A stretch of DNA of 64,000 nucleotides, from the NCBI GenBank assembly GCA_003030745.1, contig PYVG01000003.1, positions 5,751-69,750 of the forward strand, in the 5' to 3' direction. This document shows, piece by piece, positions 37,696 to 48,472 of this stretch (position 1 is the first letter of the stretch; every line of letters begins with the position of its first letter). Under the pieces are notes generated by a model. The model made no database searches and had not been told where the DNA came from. It saw only the letters and a list, made by a program, of their open reading frames with translations. A program made the position numbers and the translations under genes. This DNA is from Pseudidiomarina aestuarii. Its GTDB lineage: Bacteria > Pseudomonadota > Gammaproteobacteria > Enterobacterales > Alteromonadaceae.

Positions 37696-39045
37696 ATGAA
37701 AGCAAAGTTTCTTGCTGTGCTCGCCGTGGTGGGTGTGTTCGCTGTCGCTCCCGTTAGTGCGAATATTCCCTTCTTTAATAATGACAAAGATGAATTGCCA
37801 ACACTGGCGCCGATGCTGGAGGAAGTGACTCCTGCGGTGGTGAATATTTCAGTGAAAGGTAAGCGTGAAGTCCGTCAACGCATTCCAGAGATGTTCCGCT
37901 TTTTCTTTGGCCCGAATGGTCCGCGTGAACAAGTCCAGGAACGTCCGTTTCAGGGCTTAGGTTCTGGCGTGATTATTGACGCTGAAGAGGGATATGTGGT
38001 GACGAATAACCACGTGATTGATGGTGCGTCTGAGATTGTGGTAACGATGAAGGATGGTCGTCAGTTCGATGCCAAAGTGATTGGTACCGATGAGCGTTCG
38101 GATGTTGCATTACTGAAGATCCAAGATGGTAAAAATCTCACAGCTATTGAACTTGGTTCGTCGGCGGACTTACGCGTTGGTGACTTCGTAGTGGCTATCG
38201 GGAATCCATTTGGCCTGGGTCAAACGGTTACTTCGGGTATTGTCTCAGCGTTGGGTCGCAGCGGTTTGGGGATTGAGGAAATTGAGAACTTCATTCAAAC
38301 CGATGCTGCTATCAACAGCGGTAACTCGGGCGGTGCCTTGGTGACGTTGGATGGTAAATTGGTAGGTATCAATACCGCCATTTTGGGGCCGAATGGTGGC
38401 AATATCGGCATTGGTTTTGCTATTCCGTCAGACATGATGAACAACTTGGTTCAGCAATTGATTGAATTTGGTGAAGTCCGCCGTGGCGTATTGGGTGTGC
38501 GTGGTAATGACCTCACTCAGGAAATAGCTAAGGCACTTGATTTAGATGTGAGCCAAGGTGCCTTTGTTGCCGAAGTATTGCCGGACGGCGCAGCAGCGGA
38601 AGCAGGCCTGAAATCAGGCGATGTTATTGTAGGCGTCAATGGTGAGAAGATTCGGACTTTTGCGGATCTGTCAGCTCGCGTGAATACTATTGGTCCAGGT
38701 AAAGAAGTGACCATCACGGTTCTACGCGATGGTGATGAGCGTCAGTATACGGTTACTTTGAACCAAGATGATACGGTGGTCGAAGCTGAAACTTTACATC
38801 CAGCACTACAAGGTGTGACGTTGGAAACTACCGACGGTGGGATTCTTATTAGTGATGTCGAGGAAGGCTCCATTGCAGCTCGCTACGGACTGCGTGATGA
38901 TGATGTGATTATTGGCGTGAACCGTCAGCGCGTCACAACTGTCACTGAGTTGAAGCAAGTACTGGAAAATACCGAAGGCGTGATTGCATTGAATATCCGT
39001 CGCGGCAACTCATCGCTTTACTTGGTGCTGCGCGGTACCGAATAA
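37696..39045 (+). CDS. degQ: Periplasmic serine protease DegQ/Do
   Basis: 449 residues from ATG 37696, with a clear signal peptide (MKAKFLAVLAVV... ending VSA). HtrA-family protease and chaperone that removes misfolded envelope proteins. The catalytic triad is present as TNNHVIDG, DVALLK and GNSGGA. Two PDZ domains occupy about 255-345 and 360-449. The length fits DegQ better than DegP. GGAG lies 10 nt before this ATG and only 1 nt before the ATG at 37687. Confidence 0.95.
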   Translation: MKAKFLAVLAVVGVFAVAPVSANIPFFNNDKDELPTLAPMLEEVTPAVVNISVKGKREVRQRIPEMFRFFFGPNGPREQVQERPFQGLGSGVIIDAEEGYVVTNNHVIDGASEIVVTMKDGRQFDAKVIGTDERSDVALLKIQDGKNLTAIELGSSADLRVGDFVVAIGNPFGLGQTVTSGIVSALGRSGLGIEEIENFIQTDAAINSGNSGGALVTLDGKLVGINTAILGPNGGNIGIGFAIPSDMMNNLVQQLIEFGEVRRGVLGVRGNDLTQEIAKALDLDVSQGAFVAEVLPDGAAAEAGLKSGDVIVGVNGEKIRTFADLSARVNTIGPGKEVTITVLRDGDERQYTVTLNQDDTVVEAETLHPALQGVTLETTDGGILISDVEEGSIAARYGLRDDDVIIGVNRQRVTTVTELKQVLENTEGVIALNIRRGNSSLYLVLRGTE

Positions 39046-39059
39046 ACGATTAGCGCACG

Positions 39060-39108
39060 TGCGAAGGCAGTGTGGTCGGAGGATTACCTCCACCATGCTG
39101 CCTTCGTT
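39060..39108. terminator. Long hairpin between degQ and degS
   Basis: CGAAGGCAG (39062-39070) pairs with CTGCCTTCG (39098-39106), and inside it GGTCGGAGG pairs with CCTCCACC around the loop ATTA. The stem is stable, but no clear T tract follows, so it may slow or process transcripts rather than stop all of them. It would let degS be set apart from degQ expression. Confidence 0.65.
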
Positions 39109-39161
39109 ACATTTCAGTGATATGCTGTGCGAATCTAACTTCTTGAAACTGTGGACACCGC

Positions 39162-40208
39162 ATGACATCACGTGATTGGTTTTGGCTGGTATTACGCTCA
39201 GTAGGTTTGGGCTTGGTCGTAGCCGTTATCGTCATTTGGGTGATGCCCTACCTGCAAAATCTCAAGCAGCCATCACCTGCCACCGATATGCCGATTTCTT
39301 TTGCCACGGCAGTGAATCGTGCAGCGCCAGCGGTGGTGAATATCTACAGCGTCGGGGAAACGCCGGGTTCGTATTATTCGCGCCGTCCAACCACGGTCTA
39401 CCGACTCGGTTCCGGCGTCATCATGGATAACAGTGGACACATTTTAACTGCTGCGCATGTAGTTGCGGACGTGGACGAAATTCAAGTCGCCCTGCAAGAC
39501 GGCCGCCAATACAGTGGGCAAGTGATTGGTTCGGATCCAGTCACCGATCTAGCGGTGGTTCGTATTGAAGCCGATAACCTGCCCATTATTCCCCAACGTA
39601 ATGATATTCGTACCCGCGTTGGTGATGTCGTGCTGGCTATCGGTAATCCTCTGAATTTGGGCCAAACTATTACCCAAGGCATTATCAGTGCGACTGGTGG
39701 GCGTATGGGTGTGATTAGTTCACATGCTGACCTGATACAGATGGATGCGGTAATCAACGAAGGCGCATCGGGTGGTGCACTGATCAATAGTCAAGGCTAT
39801 TTAGTCGGCATTAATAATGCGCAGTTCCAAGACCTGACTGGTCAAGGAATCGATGGCATCTATTTTGCGGTCCCCTACTCATTAGCCAAACAGATTCTGG
39901 ATACTTTAATTCGCGAGGGTGAGGTCATCCGTGGCTACTTTGGCGTGCGAATTGGTGAAATCCCCTACGCCAACCCGTATCAACAACCGGGTATGTTCGT
40001 GACAGGAATTGATGCTGGCAGTCCTGCCGAAAAGGCTGGTCTGCAGCTTGAAGATTACATCATTGAGATGAATGGTCAGCCAGTGCGCTCAGGCTCGGAA
40101 GGTATTGCGATAGTGGCTCAAACACCACCGGGAACGGAGATCGAAGTACGCTTCTTCCGCGGCAATCGAGAACTAACCCGCACCGTTCTGATCGAGAAAC
40201 TACGCTAA
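39162..40208 (+). CDS. degS: Site-1 protease DegS
   Basis: 348-residue HtrA protease anchored by one N-terminal transmembrane helix (about 9-28). It senses outer-membrane protein tails through its single PDZ domain (about 255-345) and cuts RseA to release SigmaE. Triad motifs are TAAHVV, DLAVVR and GASGGA. The last reads GASGGA where most family members have GNSGGA; the catalytic Ser is kept. It follows degQ, as in E. coli. Confidence 0.95.
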   Translation: MTSRDWFWLVLRSVGLGLVVAVIVIWVMPYLQNLKQPSPATDMPISFATAVNRAAPAVVNIYSVGETPGSYYSRRPTTVYRLGSGVIMDNSGHILTAAHVVADVDEIQVALQDGRQYSGQVIGSDPVTDLAVVRIEADNLPIIPQRNDIRTRVGDVVLAIGNPLNLGQTITQGIISATGGRMGVISSHADLIQMDAVINEGASGGALINSQGYLVGINNAQFQDLTGQGIDGIYFAVPYSLAKQILDTLIREGEVIRGYFGVRIGEIPYANPYQQPGMFVTGIDAGSPAEKAGLQLEDYIIEMNGQPVRSGSEGIAIVAQTPPGTEIEVRFFRGNRELTRTVLIEKLR

Positions 40209-40302
40209 AAGCAAATTCGTTACTGGCTAATAGTTACTGGTTACTCGAAAACAAAAAACAGCGCTTTCCTAGTAGCTAGTAACTAATCGCTAATCGCTTT
40301 TC
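40207..40302. repeat. Family C palindromic repeat
   Basis: The convergent gap between degS and murA is an imperfect palindrome. The left arm has CGTTACTGGCTAATAGTTAC and TGGTTACTCG; the right arm has CTAGTAGCTAGTAACTAATC and GCTAATCGC. TAGTTACT words recur within each arm. It resembles families A and B in design but not in sequence. A T-rich run follows on the plus strand, so it may end degS transcripts. Confidence 0.6.
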
Positions 40303-40319
40303 ACGCCTTTCTCTCTTTT

Positions 40320-41585
<1,266 letters not shown>

Positions 41586-41606
41586 TCAGTTTTAGCTTAG
41601 CTCTTG

Positions 41607-41864
41607 TCAGCTTAGTAACGCGAGCTTCTTCTCGCGCTGCCACTCTTGCGGAGTGTAGGTTTTGATCGTTACAGCATGCAAGCTACCATCGGCAATAATC
41701 GCCTTTAACGGCGCATACACCAATTGCTGCTTTTTCACGCGACTGAGATCAGCAAAAATTTCGCCCACCGCAATAATGTTCGCGTGACTACCTTCAGCTT
41801 TTACAATGAGTTCGTCAAGTTGGAGCGCGTTCTCGAGTAACGCGCGAATATCTTCAGCAGTCAT
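41607..41864 (-). CDS. ibaG: BolA-family protein IbaG
   Basis: 85-residue BolA/YrbA family member. The conserved core is HANIIAVGEIFADLSRVKKQQLVY with the His that helps coordinate a shared 2Fe-2S cluster with monothiol glutaredoxin. It lies between mlaB and murA as in E. coli, where ibaG affects acid response and cell envelope. Confidence 0.93.
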   Translation of the reverse strand: MTAEDIRALLENALQLDELIVKAEGSHANIIAVGEIFADLSRVKKQQLVYAPLKAIIADGSLHAVTIKTYTPQEWQREKKLALLS

Positions 41865-41876
41865 GAGATTGATTCT

Positions 41877-42185
41877 TTAGTCGTTGAAATTCAACAGGTC
41901 AGCGACACCGCTAACCTCGACAATCGCCCTTAATTGGCGATTTGCGTGCTGTAGTTTCAGCGTCCGTCGCTGCTGTTTGAGGATTTTTTGTGCTTGAATC
42001 AGCAGCGCCACACCAGCAGAGTCGACCTTTTCTACGTCGGCTAAGTGTAACGTTAAATCACCCTCGCCTGCCAGCCACTTTGCACGTTCTTGCCAAAGTG
42101 CCGGCACCGAATTGCGGTCGAGCGGACCGCTGAGAGCGATCACCGCTGCATCTTCTTGAGGGGACCAAGTTGCTGTTGCCACCAT
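41877..42185 (-). CDS. mlaB: Mla lipid transporter STAS subunit MlaB
   Basis: 102-residue STAS-domain protein, the cytoplasmic partner that stabilises and activates the MlaF ATPase. The phosphorylatable-Ser region DSAGVALLIQAQ of STAS proteins is visible near 52-63. Its ATG shares one base with the mlaC stop (TAATG). Confidence 0.9.
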   Translation of the reverse strand: MVATATWSPQEDAAVIALSGPLDRNSVPALWQERAKWLAGEGDLTLHLADVEKVDSAGVALLIQAQKILKQQRRTLKLQHANRQLRAIVEVSGVADLLNFND

Positions 42186-42856
42186 TAGAGAGACTCGTTG
42201 CCGTCGTAATTACGAATCGGTTCATTCGCCTTTTCACGCAACAATTCAATGGTTCCGTCAATACCACGTGAACGAATTACAGCAGAGATTTCCGCGGCTT
42301 TACTATTCAACAAGCTGACGCCTTCTACTACCATGTCGTAGGCTTTCCACAGGTTATCGTTGTCGTCGTAGCGCATTTTGAAGTCCATGCGAATAGGTGG
42401 ACGACCTTGCTCAATCACCCGAGTGTAAACCGTCACGGCTTTACTGCCTTCTTCAAAGCGATTCGCGTTATCAAACTCGACGGTGTGCTTGCTTTCATCA
42501 TATTGCGTGAACGCACGACCATAAGTCGCAATCAAATAATCACGAAACACTTTGTAGAATTCTTGCCGCTGTTCTTCAGTCGTATCCTTTAAATTACGAC
42601 CCAATACTCGTTTCGCTGCATACACAGAATCAACGTAAGGCATCATTTCTTCACGAATAATGACGCGAAAATGGTCCAGATTCTCATTGATTTGACCGCG
42701 TTCTGCGCCAATCCGATCGAAGGTTTCATTCGCAACCTTCTCGAGTAATTTGTACGGATTCTCATCGCGAATCACATCTGCATTCGCAGTTGCGCTGACG
42801 ACCGTGATGCACGCCACTGTTAGTGCCGTTAATAGTGCCATTAACCAATTTTTCAT
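42185..42856 (-). CDS. mlaC: Periplasmic lipid carrier MlaC
   Basis: 223 residues with a signal peptide (cleavage near ANA-DV). MlaC shuttles phospholipids between the outer-membrane MlaA complex and inner-membrane MlaFEDB. The domain (Ttg2/Mla) spans about 30-205 and keeps the VSLLNSKAAEISAVIRSRG region near the end. A short extra C-terminal tail follows. mlaD is 24 nt upstream. Confidence 0.95.
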   Translation of the reverse strand: MKNWLMALLTALTVACITVVSATANADVIRDENPYKLLEKVANETFDRIGAERGQINENLDHFRVIIREEMMPYVDSVYAAKRVLGRNLKDTTEEQRQEFYKVFRDYLIATYGRAFTQYDESKHTVEFDNANRFEEGSKAVTVYTRVIEQGRPPIRMDFKMRYDDNDNLWKAYDMVVEGVSLLNSKAAEISAVIRSRGIDGTIELLREKANEPIRNYDGNESL

Positions 42857-42880
42857 GCGGTACTCCTTACACCGTGATTC

Positions 42881-43348
42881 TTAATCGTTACCCTGACTAA
42901 ACAGGAACTGCCCGATCAAATCTTCCAACATCAACGCTGATTTGGTGTCGTATATATAGTCACCGTCTTTCAGCATTTCAACGGTGTCATCAATAAACCC
43001 TGGGTTTAAACCGAGATACTGCTCACCCAACAGGCCTGATGTCAGTATTGAGACCGACGATGTTTCAGAAAATTCATCGTAGGTTGCGCTAATGGTCATT
43101 TCGACCAACGGCTCATAATATTCGCCATCTAACGTAATACGGCTGACACGCCCTACTACGACGCCACCCACCTTCACCGGCGAGCGCTCTTTCAAGCCGC
43201 CAATGTTGTCGAACTTCGCGTAGAGTTTATAGGTATCTCCGCTACTGACCGCGCTCGTATTTGCTGCTTGCAAACCGAGGAACAACAAAGCTGCAACGCC
43301 GATAATGACGAATAAGCCGACTGCTAATTGTGTTGTACGTGATTCCAT
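42881..43348 (-). CDS. mlaD: Mla MCE-domain protein MlaD
   Basis: 155-residue inner-membrane protein: one transmembrane helix (about 8-26) and one MCE domain (about 38-118) that forms the hexameric lipid channel. GGLKERSPVKVGGVVVGRV is the MCE signature. It follows mlaE by 6 nt. Confidence 0.96.
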   Translation of the reverse strand: MESRTTQLAVGLFVIIGVAALLFLGLQAANTSAVSSGDTYKLYAKFDNIGGLKERSPVKVGGVVVGRVSRITLDGEYYEPLVEMTISATYDEFSETSSVSILTSGLLGEQYLGLNPGFIDDTVEMLKDGDYIYDTKSALMLEDLIGQFLFSQGND

Positions 43349-43354
43349 AATCCA

Positions 43355-44131
43355 TTACCCAAACATTAATGCGGTTAAAATAAAGTCGAGGCCAAGTACT
43401 GCTAACGATGCAGTCACTACGGTCGAAGTTGTCGCTCGGCTGATCCCCACCGAAGTTGGCACACAGTTGTAGCCTTTATGCAGTGCAATCCAAGTGACGA
43501 CGAATGCAAAGACAATGCTTTTAATGATGCCGTTCAGAATATCTTGATGCCAATCGACCTGCGATTGCATGACCGACCAAAATGCGCCTTCGTCGACACC
43601 CAACCAGCGTACGCCGACTAAATAGCCACCATAAATACCGACCGCCGAGAAAATAACGGCCAATATTGGCATGCTGTAGAAGCCTGCCCAAAACCGTGGT
43701 GAGATAATGCGCCGCAGCGGGTCGACTGCCATCATTTCCAAACTAGAAAGCTGTTCAGTTGCCTTCATCAAGCCGATTTCTGCCGTTAGCGAAGAGCCCG
43801 CTCGCCCCGCGAACAAGAGTGCTGTGACGACTGGTCCCAATTCGCGTAACAGCGATAATGCGACCATAGGCCCCAAGCTTTGTTCGGCACCAAAGTCGAC
43901 CAAGATGGTATAGCCTTGCAAGCCCAACACCATGCCAATGAATAAACCACTGACAATAATAATGACCAACGACAGCACACCGACTGAATACATTTGTTGC
44001 ATCAGTAGCGGGAACGACTTGCGCAACTGGGGTTTGCCAACCAGCGCGCGTAACAACATTAATAGTGCCGCACCAGCGCCAGCAATAGAGTCGAGAACCG
44101 CCTTACCAAGACGCGCGATTGCATCAATCAT
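43355..44131 (-). CDS. mlaE: Mla ABC permease MlaE
   Basis: 258-residue permease with about five or six hydrophobic segments. The family signature [20 protein letters not shown] is near 95-115 and the conserved C-terminal [15 protein letters not shown]. Start ATG 44131 has GGAGGT upstream and overlaps the mlaF stop by 8 nt; an in-frame ATG seven codons earlier lies further inside mlaF. Confidence 0.96.
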   Translation of the reverse strand: MIDAIARLGKAVLDSIAGAGAALLMLLRALVGKPQLRKSFPLLMQQMYSVGVLSLVIIIVSGLFIGMVLGLQGYTILVDFGAEQSLGPMVALSLLRELGPVVTALLFAGRAGSSLTAEIGLMKATEQLSSLEMMAVDPLRRIISPRFWAGFYSMPILAVIFSAVGIYGGYLVGVRWLGVDEGAFWSVMQSQVDWHQDILNGIIKSIVFAFVVTWIALHKGYNCVPTSVGISRATTSTVVTASLAVLGLDFILTALMFG

Positions 44132-44966
44132 GCTGACCTCCCGCGTCTCCAAACAATTCTTCCGTCAACGATGGCGCTTTGAAATGAAACGGCACTGGGC
44201 CATCCGCTTCACCCTGAATAAATTGCTTCACTAATGGGTCGTCCAGCGCTTGCAAATCTTTCGGCGAACCATGCGCAACAACCCGCTTATCCGCAATGAT
44301 ATAAACGTAGTCAGCGATAGTGAGTACTTCCTCAACGTCGTGCGTGACCACAACGCTGGTCAAACCCATTGATTCATTCAAGGATTTGATTAGCTTCACG
44401 ATTACGCCCATCGAAATGGGGTCTTGCCCAGCAAAAGGCTCATCGTACATCACCAACTCTGGATCCAGCGCGATAGCGCGTGCCAAAGCAGCTCGTCGTG
44501 ACATCCCGCCCGACAACTCCGCTGGCATCAAGTGCCGTGCTCCGCGCAAACCAACCGCCTCTAGTTTCATCAACACGATGGTTTCAATAATTTCTTCTGG
44601 CAACGTGCTATTTTCCCGCAACGGGAATGCGATGTTGTCGTACACCGACATGTCGGTAAACAGCGCGCCGCTTTGGAACAACATGCTCATGCGTTTGCGC
44701 ACCGCGTAGAGTTCAGAGCGGCTTAGAGCCGGTATATTCTGCCCAGCAAATCTAATTTCGCCCTTCTGTGGCCGCAACTGGCCGCCGATCAATCGCAACA
44801 ATGTGGTCTTACCGATACCACTAGGCCCCATCACCGCAGTAATTTTGCCGCGTGGAATGTTGAGCGAAAGTCCGCTATATACTTGATGTGCACCATGCGC
44901 ATGGGAGAAGTCGATGGCATCGACTTCCACCAAATAGGGCGATTGGGGCGTATCCTGTGAACTCAT
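44124..44966 (-). CDS. mlaF: Mla ABC ATPase MlaF
   Basis: 280-residue ATPase that powers phospholipid transport between the membranes. Walker A GPSGIGKT near 48-55, signature [14 protein letters not shown] near 150, Walker [14 protein letters not shown]. The C-terminal extension that contacts MlaB is present. First gene of mlaFEDCB-ibaG-murA, divergent from kdsD across a 170-bp gap. Confidence 0.97.
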   Translation of the reverse strand: MSSQDTPQSPYLVEVDAIDFSHAHGAHQVYSGLSLNIPRGKITAVMGPSGIGKTTLLRLIGGQLRPQKGEIRFAGQNIPALSRSELYAVRKRMSMLFQSGALFTDMSVYDNIAFPLRENSTLPEEIIETIVLMKLEAVGLRGARHLMPAELSGGMSRRAALARAIALDPELVMYDEPFAGQDPISMGVIVKLIKSLNESMGLTSVVVTHDVEEVLTIADYVYIIADKRVVAHGSPKDLQALDDPLVKQFIQGEADGPVPFHFKAPSLTEELFGDAGGQHD

Positions 44967-45080
44967 GAAAATCCATATCCATTCATTTAGATGGCTGATA
45001 GTTTACCGCAGCTGGGCCAACAACCCTAGATTTAGCGCGTTAAAATTGTGACAAATCGTTTATCCGTATGCTTTTTACGT

Positions 45081-45109
45081 CTGCAATTCGAAAAACGATC
45101 GGGTATGAT
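45081..45109 (+). promoter_or_regulatory. Probable kdsD operon promoter
   Basis: TATGAT (45104-45109) with a weak -35 CTGCAA (45081-45086) at 17-bp spacing, about 28 bp before the kdsD start codon. It lies in the gap divergent from mlaF; no clear mlaF promoter was found. Confidence 0.4.
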
Positions 45110-45136
45110 GACGCGAGATTGTAAAGAGAGCACTTT

Positions 45137-46132
45137 ATGACGCAAACATCGACTGCACAGACGACTACTGACGAGTTCATCCGATTGGGTTTAGATGTTC
45201 TCGATACCGAATTGACGGCAATCGACGGACTCCGCCGCTATATCGACGCAGATTTCGCACATGCATGCGAGCTATTACTGGCTTGTACAGGCCGCGCTAT
45301 TGTCATTGGTATGGGCAAGTCTGGGCACATTGGCGGCAAAATTGCAGCCACCTTAGCATCCACTGGTACCCCAGCGTTCTTTGTGCACCCCGGTGAAGCC
45401 AGTCATGGTGATTTGGGGATGATTACCGCCGCTGATGTGGTGATTGCGATTTCGAATTCTGGCGAGACCAATGAAGTGCTCAGTATTGCACCACTGATTA
45501 AACGCCGTGGCGTGAAGTTGATCGGGATGACTGGGAATCCGCAATCAACCTTGGCTGAATTAGCCGATGTGCACGTGTGTATTGCCGTGCAAAAAGAAGC
45601 CTGCCCGCTGGGTCTAGCACCCACCTCTTCAACAACAGCAACTCTAGTTATGGGCGATGCCCTTGCTGTTGCTTTGTTGCACGCACGCGGTTTCACCGCC
45701 GATGATTTCGCGCTATCGCACCCAGGTGGTAGTTTGGGTCGCCGGTTGCTCCTGCATATTCACGATGTCATGCACAAAGGCGAGCGCATTCCGCTGGTGG
45801 CTGAATCTGCCACTATCAGTCAGGCCTTGCTGGAAATGTCCCAGAAGGGTCTCGGCATGACCGGAATTACCGACGCCGACGGCAAATTATTAGGTGTGTT
45901 CACCGACGGTGATTTACGCCGTATCCTGGATCAACGATTAGACGTCCACCAGACTCCAATTGCCCAAGTGATGACGCGTCAGCCCATTACCATTAGTGCC
46001 GATGTGCTCGCGGCGCAGGGACTGAAACTCATGGAAGATCGCAAAATTAATGGCTTGTTTGCCGTGGATGCTGAAGGCTACCCGCAGGGTGCACTGAACA
46101 TGCACGACCTTCTGAAAGCAGGAGTACTATGA
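45137..46132 (+). CDS. kdsD: D-arabinose 5-phosphate isomerase KdsD
   Basis: 331 residues. SIS isomerase domain (about 30-190; GMGKSGHIGGKIAATL, SHGDLGMI) followed by two CBS domains (about 210-330). It converts ribulose 5-phosphate to arabinose 5-phosphate, the first step to Kdo of LPS. First gene of kdsDC-lptCAB-rpoN; the stop overlaps the kdsC start. Confidence 0.97.
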   Translation: MTQTSTAQTTTDEFIRLGLDVLDTELTAIDGLRRYIDADFAHACELLLACTGRAIVIGMGKSGHIGGKIAATLASTGTPAFFVHPGEASHGDLGMITAADVVIAISNSGETNEVLSIAPLIKRRGVKLIGMTGNPQSTLAELADVHVCIAVQKEACPLGLAPTSSTTATLVMGDALAVALLHARGFTADDFALSHPGGSLGRRLLLHIHDVMHKGERIPLVAESATISQALLEMSQKGLGMTGITDADGKLLGVFTDGDLRRILDQRLDVHQTPIAQVMTRQPITISADVLAAQGLKLMEDRKINGLFAVDAEGYPQGALNMHDLLKAGVL

Positions 46133-46707
46133 TGACCACTCCCCTGCAACCTATGGCTACCGTCAGCACTTGGTATGGCGACGTCGACGCGGCGCTGATT
46201 GAGGCGCTCGCTGCTATCCGCATGGTGATGTTCGATGTCGATGGGGTTTTTTCCGATGGTCGTATTTACCTTGGTAATGACGGCGAAGAATACAAAGCAT
46301 TTCATACGCGTGACGGCTTCGGTGTCAAAGCATTGATTGAACACGGTATCAAAGTGGCGGTCATTACTGGCCGCTCTTCAACCATTGTCGAAACGCGCAT
46401 GCGGGCACTCGGAGTGCACGACATCGTTCAAGGCTGTACGGATAAATTAAGTGTATTTGAACGGTTGGCGGAACAATATCAACTCAATACAACTCAAATA
46501 GTTGGGGTTGGCGACGATATTCCTGATGTCGCCTTGTTGCAGCGTGCCGGTGTTGGCATTGCCGTTCAAGATGCCCATCCGTGGGTTCAGCAACAAGCGC
46601 GTTACGTGACCAGTCAGCGCGGCGGCTTTGGTGCTGTTCGTGAAATTAGTGATTTGATCCTGCTCAGTCAGGGGGCATTGCAAACGCAAGGAGGAATGAG
46701 CGTTTGA
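46129..46707 (+). CDS. kdsC: Kdo 8-phosphate phosphatase KdsC
   Basis: 192-residue HAD phosphatase releasing Kdo from Kdo-8-phosphate. The nucleophile motif FDVDGVFSDG is near 36-45, motif II is ITGRSS and motif III GDDIPD. The capless, tetrameric type of this family is expected. Starts within the kdsD stop (ATGATG), so the first or second ATG may be used. Confidence 0.96.
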   Translation: MMTTPLQPMATVSTWYGDVDAALIEALAAIRMVMFDVDGVFSDGRIYLGNDGEEYKAFHTRDGFGVKALIEHGIKVAVITGRSSTIVETRMRALGVHDIVQGCTDKLSVFERLAEQYQLNTTQIVGVGDDIPDVALLQRAGVGIAVQDAHPWVQQQARYVTSQRGGFGAVREISDLILLSQGALQTQGGMSV

Positions 46708-47282
46708 ATCGGAATGTGTGGCTGTTTTTAGCGCTTATTTTTGTCATCGGTTCGCTACTGATATGGCGACCTTTTGGTGACGGCGATGAGTCACAACAAG
46801 AAACTGGCTTCCGTGAAGTGGCGCCAGACTTTACTGCGTCGGGTCTGATCATGCGCATCTACGACACCGATGGTAAGCTTGCGCATCGTATTGCCGCAGA
46901 GAAAATGACGCATTATGAGCCTATTGGACTGACGGAATTAACCAGTCCCGTGTATATTGTACATGCGGATGGTGATGCTGCGAATTGGCAAATTATTGCT
47001 GAACAAGGCTCATTTTATGATGACAAGACGTTGGTATTGGAGCGCAATATTCAAATCAACAGCTTAGATCATGAAGATTTTATGGATCGGGTCGAAACCA
47101 GTTATTTGGTGATTAATACACTGACCGAAATCATGGAAACCGAACAACCTGTCACCATTTATGGCAAAAATTTTGTGATGCGTGGAGAAGGCATGGTTGC
47201 TGACTTACGCACCCAAGTGTTGGAATTTAAAAAACATGTCGAAAGCACCTATTTTGGTAACAACGCTACTGCTACTCAGTAG
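46704..47282 (+). CDS. lptC: LPS export protein LptC
   Basis: 192 residues: one N-terminal transmembrane helix (about 5-21) and a periplasmic beta-jellyroll that passes LPS from LptBFG to LptA. The start is TTG at 46704, with a strong AGGAGGA upstream; it overlaps the kdsC stop. The last 47 nt overlap lptA in another frame. Confidence 0.92.
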   Translation: MNRNVWLFLALIFVIGSLLIWRPFGDGDESQQETGFREVAPDFTASGLIMRIYDTDGKLAHRIAAEKMTHYEPIGLTELTSPVYIVHADGDAANWQIIAEQGSFYDDKTLVLERNIQINSLDHEDFMDRVETSYLVINTLTEIMETEQPVTIYGKNFVMRGEGMVADLRTQVLEFKKHVESTYFGNNATATQ

Positions 47283-47766
47283 TATCGGTCTCACTGCAGT
47301 TGCAGTGGCACAGGGCAAAGCAGACTTCAATCAGCCGGTCAGCATTGATGCTGAGCGTGACCTTATTGATATCGCCAATCGCATTGCCACCTTTGACGAA
47401 AACGTGTTGATTAAGCAAGGCACCCTTGAAATTCGGGCTGATCATCTGCAGGTTACTCGTGAGACGGAGCCTGGCAACGATGTGTTTGAAGCGACGGGCT
47501 CTCCGGCTACTTATGAACAGCAATTGGACGACGGCAGCGTCATTGCAGCCCAAGCTGAAACGATTCGTTACGACCAAGCTCAGCAGCTATTGACGCTTCG
47601 TGGTAACGTCAAAGTTGAACAGAACAATAGCGTCATGCAAGGCAATGAAATTGTCTATAACTTCGCGACCCAACAATTGAGCGCGCGGCGCGGTGACGAA
47701 GAATCCGATCGCGTTTCTACCATTTTATTACCGAAGCAAAAAAACGATGAGCCGACTAACCGCTGA
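47236..47766 (+). CDS. lptA: Periplasmic LPS bridge protein LptA
   Basis: 176 residues with a signal peptide (about 1-27, ending AVAQG). The OstA-like domain starts [14 protein letters not shown] and forms part of the filament that carries LPS across the periplasm. I chose ATG 47236; the frame is open further upstream only within lptC. It overlaps lptC by 47 nt and lptB by 20 nt. Confidence 0.93.
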   Translation: MSKAPILVTTLLLLSSIGLTAVAVAQGKADFNQPVSIDAERDLIDIANRIATFDENVLIKQGTLEIRADHLQVTRETEPGNDVFEATGSPATYEQQLDDGSVIAAQAETIRYDQAQQLLTLRGNVKVEQNNSVMQGNEIVYNFATQQLSARRGDEESDRVSTILLPKQKNDEPTNR

Positions 47767-48472
47767 GCATTTAGCGAAAACCTATAAAAAGCGAACTGTA
47801 GTCAAAGATGTCAGCTTGACGGTTGAGTCTGGTCAAATTATTGGGCTACTCGGCCCGAATGGTGCGGGTAAAACCACCACGTTTTATATGATTGTCGGCC
47901 TGGTCGCCAATGACAAAGGCCGTATTGTGCTCGACGACGATGATATTTCGTTGTTGCCGATGCATGAGCGCGCACGTCGAGGCATTGGTTACCTGCCGCA
48001 GGAATCGTCTATTTTTCGCAAACTCTCGGTTCGCGACAACATCATGGCCATCCTCGAAACGCGTAAAGAACTCGACAATACGGCGCGCGAAGAAAAGCTC
48101 GATAGCTTGCTCGAGGAATTTCATATCGGTCATATCGCGAATAGCTTGGGCATGAGTTTATCGGGTGGTGAGCGTCGTCGCGTTGAAATTGCCCGCGCAC
48201 TCGCTGCAGAACCTGAATTTATTCTACTCGATGAGCCATTTGCCGGCGTAGACCCCATTTCAGTGCTGGATATTAAGAAAATAATCGAGCATTTAGCTAA
48301 TCGTGGCATCGGTGTGTTGATTACCGATCACAATGTTCGCGAAACACTCTCGGTGTGCGAGCATGCCTACATTGTGTCGCACGGCGAACTCATAGCGAGC
48401 GGCAATGCAGAGAGCATATTGGCGAATCAACACGTGAAAGACGTTTATCTCGGTGAACAATTTACCCTATGA
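47747..48472 (+). CDS. lptB: LPS export ABC ATPase LptB
   Basis: 241-residue ATPase of the LptB2FGC machine. Walker [10 protein letters not shown] near 37-45, signature [15 protein letters not shown] near 138 and Walker [14 protein letters not shown]. The start ATG 47747 lies inside the lptA end; the upstream in-frame extension belongs to lptA. lptF and lptG are not in the window, as they are usually elsewhere. Confidence 0.97.
   Translation: MSRLTAEHLAKTYKKRTVVKDVSLTVESGQIIGLLGPNGAGKTTTFYMIVGLVANDKGRIVLDDDDISLLPMHERARRGIGYLPQESSIFRKLSVRDNIMAILETRKELDNTAREEKLDSLLEEFHIGHIANSLGMSLSGGERRRVEIARALAAEPEFILLDEPFAGVDPISVLDIKKIIEHLANRGIGVLITDHNVRETLSVCEHAYIVSHGELIASGNAESILANQHVKDVYLGEQFTL

Noticed and set aside
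44967..45136. Small gene in the mlaF-kdsD gap
   Set aside because: No frame with a start, ribosome-binding site and protein-like composition; the gap is AT-rich and promoter-like.
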